From the NCBI GenBank assembly GCA_037127255.1, contig JBANSL010000009.1, positions 29,606,475 to 29,670,474 of the forward strand: a stretch of 64,000 nt of DNA. The letters are read 5' to 3'. The notes under the pieces were generated by a model. The model was not told the origin of the DNA. It did no database searches and saw only the letters and a list, made by a program, of their open reading frames with translations. Below, piece after piece: positions 56,143 through 64,000 of the stretch. The translations under genes and the position numbers were made by a program. The number at the start of each line of letters is the position of its first letter. Position 1 is the stretch's first letter. The DNA comes from Persicaria tinctoria. Lineage: Eukaryota; Streptophyta; Magnoliopsida; Caryophyllales; Polygonaceae.

Positions 56143-58438
56143 TTCGTACTCAGTTCTTGTCAACGACGAACCTTCTACTCCTTTTATTCCTTCACGGGGC
56201 CTTAGACAAGGGGACCCTTTATCACCCTTCCTATTCATCCTTACTGCCGAAGTGTTAGCCAGAACTCTTGAGCAAAATTCAGCAATTACAAAAGATGCAG
56301 GTTATACGGTTGGTCAAAGATGAGTGAAAATTCCTTTTCTGGCCTTTGCGGATGACATCATGTTGTTCGGTAAGGCTAACCAAGCTACTTGTACTAATTT
56401 GTCCAACATCATTCAACGTTTCTGCTCCATATCTGGACAAAAAGTAAATCTGCATAAATCTAGCGTCCAAGTTTCTCCAAACACTTCACCGGCTGCCATC
56501 CTTACTGTAACAACAACTTTGGGGATTCCTCAATCAAATAATTTGGAAAAGTATCTGGGCTGCCCACTCATTAATGGGAAGGTTAATATCGACACCTTTG
56601 CAGATATAATTGTCAAAACTAAACAACAACTGTCTAAATGGAAAGCTTCTTCTCTATCAGCTGGGGGCAGAAAGGTCCTAATCATGTCCAACTTAAGTGC
56701 CCAACCTCTATTCATTATGCAAGCATTTATGCTGCCTTCGTCAATTCTTCATGAGTTGGACAAATTATATAGGCAGTTCTTTTGGAACAAACACGAAAAG
56801 TACACCCCTCTAATCAGTTGGGATAAAATCTGCACTGACCCTCTTTCGGGAGGTCTTGGAATACACAAGGCTGAGACGATGAACATCGCCCTTCAGATGA
56901 AATTGTTGTGGAAAATCATAGCTCAACCAGATAACATCTGGGTCCGACTTATCACGAACAAGTATCTAAAAAATGATAATCTTCTAAAGTATGTTAAGAA
57001 GGGCAACACTTCCTGGCAGTGGACTAAACTAATGTCTATTAGAACGGAGTTCCAAAAAGGCCTGAACTGGTCAATCGGAAATGGCAATTCAGTGAATTTC
57101 TGGAATGACAATTGGGTGCTACCGAACCCACTAATGAATCTTGCTCTACAGGCACCCGATGTTTCTGCTATGGCTTGGAACGTTGCTCGTTTTATAACAC
57201 CGGAGAAGAATTGGGATGTTCACAAACTAACAAGTGACCTACAAGGATTTCTCGATCGAGATACGATCGCAAAAATAGTGTCGACTCATTTACCTACGCA
57301 TCACTTTCAGGACCGCCTATTCTGGGGACCTAGCAGAAATGGTTGGTTCTCGACCTCTTCGGCAACAAAAATTGGTACAAACCAAACGACTGACTCACAT
57401 TTCAACTGCCATTGGATTTGGAAAGTAGACATTCCATACAAGATTCGTCATTTTCTTTGGAAAATTGCTAGAGACGGTTTACCAACGATAGAAAGATTAC
57501 AACGGTCTCATGTCTCGGTTCCCTCGGGTTGTCATTTCTGCGGCTCTACAACTGAGTCTACAGCTCATCTGCTTTTCGACTGTCAAATGACTTTAGATGT
57601 ATTTTCCACAACCGGTATTAGACGGCCTCAGCCTCAGATTGGATACACCAACATCAAGCCAGATAGATTGCTAAATGACATCTACTCTAAACAAGGGAAG
57701 CCCGAATTTGCCAGACTGGCCACCGTTTGGTGGGCAATTTGGTACTTTCGCAACCAACTTGCCTTCCAACATACAGATCCAGTCACTGCTCAAACTATTG
57801 CTTTATTCTACAATACGAATTCACATACATGGATTACTAGAAAGAACGCACAAGATGACAGTCAGACAGCTACAATGCCCCGGCTAAAAACTAACATCAA
57901 TAACCAACCGGTCTCTCTGACCTCTACAGACCGACGGTCTAAAGGGTGGAATAAACCCCCACTGGGACATTATAAACTGAATTTCGATGGTTCTTATTTA
58001 CCAGCTCATTGTGGTTCCTTTGGATTCGTCATCTGCGACCATAATGGATCGATTGTATCCCTTGGCTCTGGCCCTTGCAATAACACTTCCGCTGTATTCG
58101 CCGAGGCTTTGGGACTGCATATGGGGGTGATTAAGGCGCTTCATTTGGGTCTAGATAATCTCCTTATTGAAGGGGACTGTTTAGTCGTTATAAAGGCTCT
58201 TCTAGGAGACTGGTCCTGCCCATGGAATATTGAGATGTTAATGGATGATACCTCGACCTTTCTTCGGTCCTTCTCTAATGTTGCTATTCGTCATGTTTTC
58301 AGGGATTCGAACGCGGTGGCAGACAGGATTGCACGTCTGGCTTGTTGTTCCTCTGCCGATGATAGCTTCGCTGATGATCCAGAACTCTCTGTTTTCGTCC
58401 GCTCGGACGCGCTAGGAAAGAAGTCGGGCCGCCGGTGA
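56143..58438 (+). pseudogene. LINE ORF2 3' portion: reverse transcriptase, zf-RVT, RNase H
   Basis: One frame of ~765 codons. PSRGLRQGDPLSPFLFIL is the reverse transcriptase block before the active site. A single TGA at 56321-56323 interrupts it just before KIPFLAFADDIMLFG, the FADD catalytic motif. Then come EKYLGCPLING and GGRKVLIMSNLSAQPL of the thumb region. A zf-RVT domain (WKVDIPYKIRHFLWK, CHFCG, STAHLLFDCQ) lies near ORF residues 380-450. An RNase H of the RVT_3 type (LNFDGSYLPAHCGSFGF, EALGLHMGVIKA, IEGDCLVVIKAL, RDSNAVADRIAR) is at the C-terminus. Endonuclease and most of the fingers are missing through 5' truncation. Dead on arrival, yet with only one later nonsense codon, so quite young. 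Confidence 0.92.
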
Positions 58439-58477
58439 CTCTCCTAATCCTTATCCTGCTTCGAAAAAAAAAAAAAA
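56143..58477 (+). mobile_element. 5'-truncated L1-type LINE
   Basis: A 12-bp duplication, GACTCTTTCCCT, flanks it exactly (56131-56142 and 58478-58489). It ends in a 14-base poly(A) at 58464-58477. The left end starts inside the reverse transcriptase coding region, so the insertion was 5'-truncated, as is usual for target-primed insertion. It lies 135 bp beyond the MULE's target duplication. Confidence 0.95.
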
Positions 58478-58489
58478 GACTCTTTCCCT

Positions 58490-59519
58490 AATTTGTTTCC
58501 GACGCAGACACACAATTGACATGTTTTTCTAACTAAAATTTGTTTGATCCGTAAAAATAGGATAATATTCTTTCAATCAACCAAAATTGATAGAAATTGA
58601 TAGTACCGTATATTAGATAATTCTATAATTTAGACCGCCCTTAATAGTTAGATAAGGTGGAAGAACCAAAAAAAAAAAAAAAAGACGACCAAACTAGGAG
58701 TCTTATACAAAATCAGGATATCTAAAAGATTTCCTACTCCTATGCAGCGCCGGGTCAGGCACAGAGACACCCTGAGCTACCGTTTAAGGCTCAATTCGTG
58801 AGAGGGTCCATCCCGGATTATCCATAGTATAGTAGTATTATACTTGTTTATAATGTTTTTTTTTAATGTTTACAAAGGTCCAATTAAATTATTCTCTCAT
58901 TTAAATGACCCATCAAATATAATGTTTAATCTTAACAGACCCAACAAATGAATTAAAATACAATTTGCAAATGAGTCCTATTTTTTGTTTTAAAAAAAAT
59001 TACACATATAATGCAATCTCTATCTAATCTATCCCATATGTTTTGAAAACCGTTAATATTGTTATACATTTGTGTTAGTTGCTAATAATTTTTTTAATTA
59101 TTAGATGAGATATGCTATTATTATTAGGATATCAAAATGAATTTTTGTAAGTAATATTGTACGTGCTACTTTGAATTGATGTAAGATATCTTAGCAAAAA
59201 AACCTAGATAAAATATTAAATAGTTTATTTTCTATATAAAAGGGCTTTTAATTTTTTTTCCACCCAGGTCCTCTAAAGCGATAGGATTAGCGCTGCCCCT
59301 GTGCACCCCCAAAACATCAAAAAAATTATTCCAACCAATCACTTCCTAACCACGAATATCTTCCTACTTCCCATCTTCTCCTACTAGCATAAGAGCCTAG
59401 TACGCCACCGTATATCCTTACTTAACTCGCACTTGCATAATAATTAAGGATATACAACGCGACCTACAACTTTCGATAATCTGAATTATACAAGCGTTAG
59501 CATTGAAAATTTCCTTACA
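58490..59519. other. Intergenic, no gene seen
   Basis: AT-rich, with a second A-run at 58668-58683 that may end an older retroposed piece. No ORF of interest. Confidence 0.5.
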
Positions 59520-59830
59520 AAAGATCAACTTGTTACGAGCCATCCAAGTGAAATACACAAGTGCTTGGAATGCCATCAACTTATCATGGAATTGAAATAT
59601 TTTCTACTCCTTCAGCGTCTTTCTGGTAAACCAACATAGCCATTCAATGATTGACCCCTGTCGACAGAAAATTCCAGCTCATTCAAAGTTCAAACAACCC
59701 ATTCTGAACATCCTGCACCTTTCTACACTCAAACCAGAGAGGTGTTGCACACTCTCTTCACCCGCTTCACACATAGCACAAATCGCTATCTCCGGACCAC
59801 ATCAATGATAAAAGCCTTGTCACCCGTGCC
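59520..59830 (-). pseudogene. Old non-LTR retroelement remnant (zf-RVT region)
   Basis: The minus strand reads CAMCEAGEESVQHLSGLSVE, then WLCWFTRKTLKE, and after a stop FQALVYFTWMARNKLIF. This follows the layout of the zf-RVT domain in plant LINEs (C.xC...E(S/T)..HL...C, then W..W..RN). It has at least two stop codons and lost Cys/His residues. Unrelated to the LINE at 56 kb by insertion event. Confidence 0.55.
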
Positions 59831-60480
59831 GCTAACCAAACAACAAATGCCAACTTTCTACAATTCTACGTTGAGGTTTCTTCAAAATAAGCTGACCCCA
59901 ATCCATAAATTAAACTTGCCTTTATTTCGAAATAAATCATACAACCTGCTGCACGAAATGTTCCCAGCCGAATCCATCAAATCATCAATCTATAATTTAG
60001 ACAGCGTTAAATAAAAAATAACATGGTTTTACTTTCTTGAAAAATAATTAACATATTGTATTTGGCTATAAGAAATTATATGGAAAAAGTCAATAGACTT
60101 GTATGTTGTTTAAACTTTCTATGATTTTATTTCTTCATGTTTAAATACGCTATTTCAAGTGCAATTAAGGAATATGCCGAAGTCATTCTTTTTTTAGCTA
60201 CTCTGGACTAGAATTAAGAGTTAGACCATTTGGCTAATTAACCATAGCTAATATCATACCAGAGTTCAACAAGACTGAGAATTTAAGGTCATGTACACAG
60301 ATATATATGCGCCAGATGTATTATTCAAACTTTTGATGCATAATTTAATAAGACATACACCACTTTTTTGGTTGTAACCAATTGGCTATATTTGTTAAAT
60401 AAAGGACAATGATTATGACTATTCTAATTATATAGACAATTCGGTAGGATATCACTTACTTTAATTCCTTTGACAAATCG
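59831..60480. other. Upstream region of the receptor-like kinase gene
   Basis: AT-rich. A TATA-like TTATATAGAC lies near 60429-60438, about 45 bp before the first ATG, the best placed core promoter candidate. No other regulatory motif is clear. Confidence 0.35.
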
Positions 60481-63400
60481 ATGTTGTTATTTCGAAGCAA
60501 CAACACCCAACAAATGAATCAAAAGTCAATACCCAACAACCCAATGCCTCCCACTGATCTCAAATCAGGATTCATCTTCCTAGCTATCTTAGCAGCCTTC
60601 CTCCCCCAACATGTCACCTCTCAAATCCCCACCGAGCAAACCTTCGTCACCGACGACTCCTCCGGCAATTATGTCCGCAACAGCACCTACCAGCGCAACC
60701 TCAACCTCCTCCTATCCGACCTCACAGCCCACGCCTCCACCGCCCTCTTCTACAACTCCTCCGTGGGCCCAACCAACGGCCCGGACACGGCCTACGGGCA
60801 GTACTACTGTCGTGGCGACATCTCCACGCAGCTATGCGGCGACTGCGTGAAGGCTTCCGCCGCCAAGGGAGTCTCCACCGGAACCGGTTGTTTCGGGGTG
60901 AGGACTGGGAAGGTGTGGTTCGAGGAGTGCACGCTTCACTTCGACAACAAGTCAAACGTCGGGATTTGGGATAACTCGGTGGAGCCCGATTACACGTGGT
61001 TTAGCCCGAACGTGTCGGATTCGGCCACGTTCGAGAAGGCGATCAACGGCTTGATTGAGATGCTCATTAAAAAAGCAGCCTACGGCGGCAATCCCATTGA
61101 TTTTGCGACAGGGGAGGCAAATGTGTCAAAATACGAGACGGTGTATTGTCTGTTGCAGTGCAGCCCTGATACTACAAGGCTCCTGTGTGAGAGTTGTCTA
61201 AAGGCTAGTGGGCGTATTGGCACAATAACTACTCCGGCCATGATCCCCAAGGGCTGATTCTCTTCTACCCGAATTGCCAGTTGAGGTACAGCTTTGCGCC
61301 TTTCTACACAGTGTTGTCGGGTGTGGCTCCGACACCAACGGGGTCGAGTGCTCCGCCGGTGACACCAAGTTCTTCCGGTACACCCTCTCCCGTTGATGTG
61401 TCTCCTTCAGGTGATTATTATAGCTCTTTTACAATTACCCCTTTTTTTCTTTTTGATTAAAAAAAATAGGAATGAATTCCACAACCATATTTAATTTCCT
61501 TTTTGAATTTTGATATATCAATCTTACAGAATAAGGTTTTCTGAGTTGTATATTTGTGATGTATTCAATAAAATTTAGTAATAGCCTCAGTCGGGGTGGC
61601 TCACTGGTGAGGAGCAAGGGGATGTCATAAGGTCTCGGGTTCGATCTCTATCTCCGCCCCTTTATTTGGATGAAAATCCAAGATTTGCCTTCCTCCTTTC
61701 CAGTGGGCCGAGTCTGTTGGCGCAAGCCGGTTTACTTGGTGCGTGACTCTTGCCGATTGAGTCACGTGTCCGGATTTGCCATCAAAATGGGTTCCTCGTC
61801 ATAAAAAAAAAAAAAAATTAGTAATGTATTTATCGTAAGTGTTTGTAAAAAAGACCGTGTCACAATGTCACCTGTCAACCGCCACTTGAAGTTAGATCAT
61901 ATTTTATTGGCAAATCGGAAGGTATTGCCGGGAAATCCCCATTTTCAAGTCTTAGGAACAATCCACATTGATAGGTTTTAATGCGTTTTGGTCCTTTGGA
62001 TGAACAGAGTCACAAAAAAAAAAAAAAAACAGAGAGAGAGAGAGGGGGATAAGAAGGCTATATGCCTATATATCTCCAAACTTAACCCTATCCCCAAATC
62101 CTAATCCTACAAAATTTTGTAAATCTTAAATTAATATTAAAAAAATGAAAAAATATCTATAACTTATAAATGGTTATTATAACATGGGTGGGAAAAAATC
62201 TCCAAAAATCACCTTATAAAAATTCTAATGACATAATTTTTAAACAATTTTATCAAGTAATTTTTATAGATTTATTTTTTCAAATATGTTATAATGACAA
62301 TTTATAAGTTAAAAACGATCATGATTGTTAACCACCTTTCAAACTCATGAAAAAAAAACATAAGAAACGCGTTGACTGCAGGCGCATGAAGAAGCGCGTC
62401 AAATTTGGGCACTCGCATCATTCTTGTGTAACTAACTCAGAAAGATGGCTTTTCTAATGACAAGTTTTGTTGCTTGTTGCAGGGAAAGATGCGAATCATA
62501 TAATAAGAATAGTTGTCCCTGTAGTTGTTGGATTAATATTACTTGCTTGTGGTGTAACCCTAGGCATTTGGTTTTGCTCGTCACGAAGTATGAATAAGAA
62601 CAAACATCAAACACCTAGAGGTAACAAGAACATGAATGCCAATTTGAAGTAATCAATACATGGATAATGTAAGAACTAAGAATTATTTGATCTTAATTGT
62701 TGTAGATGTGGAAGATTATGGGATCGAAAGTGTAGAATGTTTCTGCTTTGCAGCAATTGAGGCATCGACGATGAAGTTTTCCCATGATAATAAACTAGGC
62801 GAAGGTGGATTTGGTAGCGTCTACAAGGTGATCACTTCAAACTAACCATTTTTTCACCCCTGTTCCGGGTATGCAAAATGACTAGAAATTAACAAACATG
62901 GTTGAATACATTGATGGACACTTGGGGAAATGGCGGGTAGGTGCTTCTCTCCCTTAGGTGACTCACAACAATATGTTATTCTCATTAGTAGTTTTGTTTT
63001 GATATATTATGTGTCTCAATATGAATAACCTGCTCATCCACGCACTTTGAGATTTTGTGTGTCTTCACAACTGGTTGTATATGTACCTCTTCCAAATGTT
63101 TGTATGGGCAGGGAATGCGTCCAAACGGACAACCAATAGCTATAAAGAGACTCTCGAAGTACTCATCAACCCAAGGGATAAGAGAGTTTAAGACCGAAGT
63201 TGCAGTGGTGGCAAAGCTTCAACATAGAAATTTGGTTCGACTCCTTGGGTACTGTGATGAACATGATGAACATATTCTTGTTTACGAGTACTTGCCCAAT
63301 CTAAGCCTTGACAAATTTCTCTATGGTATGAGCACATTGTATGAAAATCATTGCTACCTCATTTCTTACTCAATGCTTGTTGTAATTTGTCCGATGAAAA

Positions 63401-64000
63401 TTTATAAATGCAGATGCTAAAATGTCTGTCAAGTTGGGATGGGAAGCACGAAACAAAATCATAGAAGGAGTAGCATCGGGGCTTCGATACCTCCACATCG
63501 AATCCTTACTTACCATCATACATCGAGACCTTAAACCAAGCAACATCTTGCTTGATGAGGAAATGAACCCAAAGATAGCGGATTTTGGATTAGCGAAACT
63601 AGTTGGTATTAATAAAACTACTCGAGGAGATACTTCACGAATTGCTGGAACATAGTATGCGTGCCCGATCCATACCTGAAAATTGGAGTCTCTCTTTACA
63701 TCATGATTCATTACAAGGATATATTTTTCATTTTTATTATTTGACTAATTGAGTTACTTATTTCTTCTAGCGGGTATATGGCACCAGAATACGCAATGAA
63801 GGGAAGGTTTTCTACCAAGTCCGATATCTATAACTTCGGCGTTATAATGTTGGAGATCCTAGCTACGACTCAGAAAGTGGCTATGGACTTCTTCATTATG
63901 TACAAATATGTTTCATTTCTAATTGATTTGATTAACAGAATATAGTATTATTTTTCACTAATAACGTGCAGATTGTTGATGGTTCTTGTTGAAGGCGTGG
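60481..64000 (+). CDS. Cysteine-rich receptor-like protein kinase (CRK, DUF26), 3' end outside window
   Basis: Exons: 60481-61410, 62483-62620, 62706-62827, 63112-63325, 63414-63654 and 63771-63899, all GT-AG, then beyond the window. A signal peptide ([13 protein letters not shown]) follows either the first ATG or, better placed, the ATG at 60544. Two DUF26 motifs of the C-X8-C-X2-C form occur at residues 110-122 and 227-239. Exon 2 encodes the membrane span ([20 protein letters not shown]) and a basic stop-transfer. The kinase has [32 protein letters not shown] and [15 protein letters not shown]. CRKs sit in the plasma membrane and act in defence and stress signalling. Near 61212 one base seems missing: after CLKASG the frame reaches TGA at 61255, while the next frame gives the expected [19 protein letters not shown]. 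Sequence after LEIL in exon 6 is also atypical. It is either a recent pseudogene or holds an assembly error. Confidence 0.85.
61583..61817 (+). mobile_element. tRNA-derived SINE in intron 1 of the CRK gene
   Basis: 235 bp with an A-box-like GGTGGCTCACTGGTGAGG, a B-box-like GGTCTCGGGTTCGATCTC 30 bp on, and a 15-base A tail. An 8-bp duplication TTAGTAAT flanks it (61575-61582 and 61818-61825). Same orientation as the gene. Confidence 0.85.
61826..62482 (+). other. Remainder of CRK intron 1
   Basis: AT-rich with A- and GA-rich runs near 62018-62045. No coding or repeat signal beyond low complexity. Confidence 0.5.

Overview
The window is plant nuclear DNA, most likely from a eudicot. Its genes are split by short GT-AG introns. 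It carries Ty3/Gypsy LTR elements with tRNA-Asp and initiator tRNA-Met primer sites, CACTA, MULE and PIF/Harbinger transposons, an L1-type LINE, tRNA-derived SINEs, and a cysteine-rich receptor-like kinase at the right end. The species cannot be read from the sequence. Most of the window is nested transposons; the only clear host gene is the kinase.

Layout. 1-1.5 kb: unassigned flank, a tRNA-Pro-like gene and a CACTA-like end. 1.7-10.4 kb: a degraded Mutator-like element (MULE) with a ~32-bp minisatellite, a small TATA-driven ORF, an inserted CACTA-like end with a glycosyltransferase-14 exon, and the C-terminal half of a MULE transposase joined to an OTU cysteine-protease domain. 11-12 kb: a broken villin fragment (minus). 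13.4-15 kb: a broken plant mobile domain gene (minus). 15-25.9 kb: a truncated Athila-like gag-protease retroelement (minus), split by a 4.5-kb CACTA element that carries soluble inorganic pyrophosphatase exons. 25.9-27.4 kb: a degenerate TCACCAA array split by a Harbinger element. 27.9-36.6 kb: a young, structurally complete, non-autonomous Athila-like element with a 1080-codon gag-protease ORF.

37.0-56.0 kb: a second MULE with ~1-kb inverted ends and a perfect 10-bp target duplication. Nested inside it are a coding-poor LTR element (38.0-50.3 kb, itself carrying an Athila-like solo LTR at 42.6-44.9 kb), a tRNA-related fragment, and two adjacent (TA)n-bounded elements with a shared minisatellite. 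56.1-58.5 kb: a 5'-truncated LINE with a 12-bp target duplication. 59.5-59.8 kb: an older LINE remnant. 60.5 kb to the end: a cysteine-rich receptor-like kinase gene with a SINE in its first intron and an apparent frameshift in its second ectodomain motif; it runs off the window.

The most unusual signal is the spread of a split palindrome, TCGA-NN-TCGA, through every copy of the Athila-like family. It occurs in the LTRs, in the UTRs and inside the gag-protease ORF, where it is read as Val-Asp-Ile/Val-Asp/Glu repeats.
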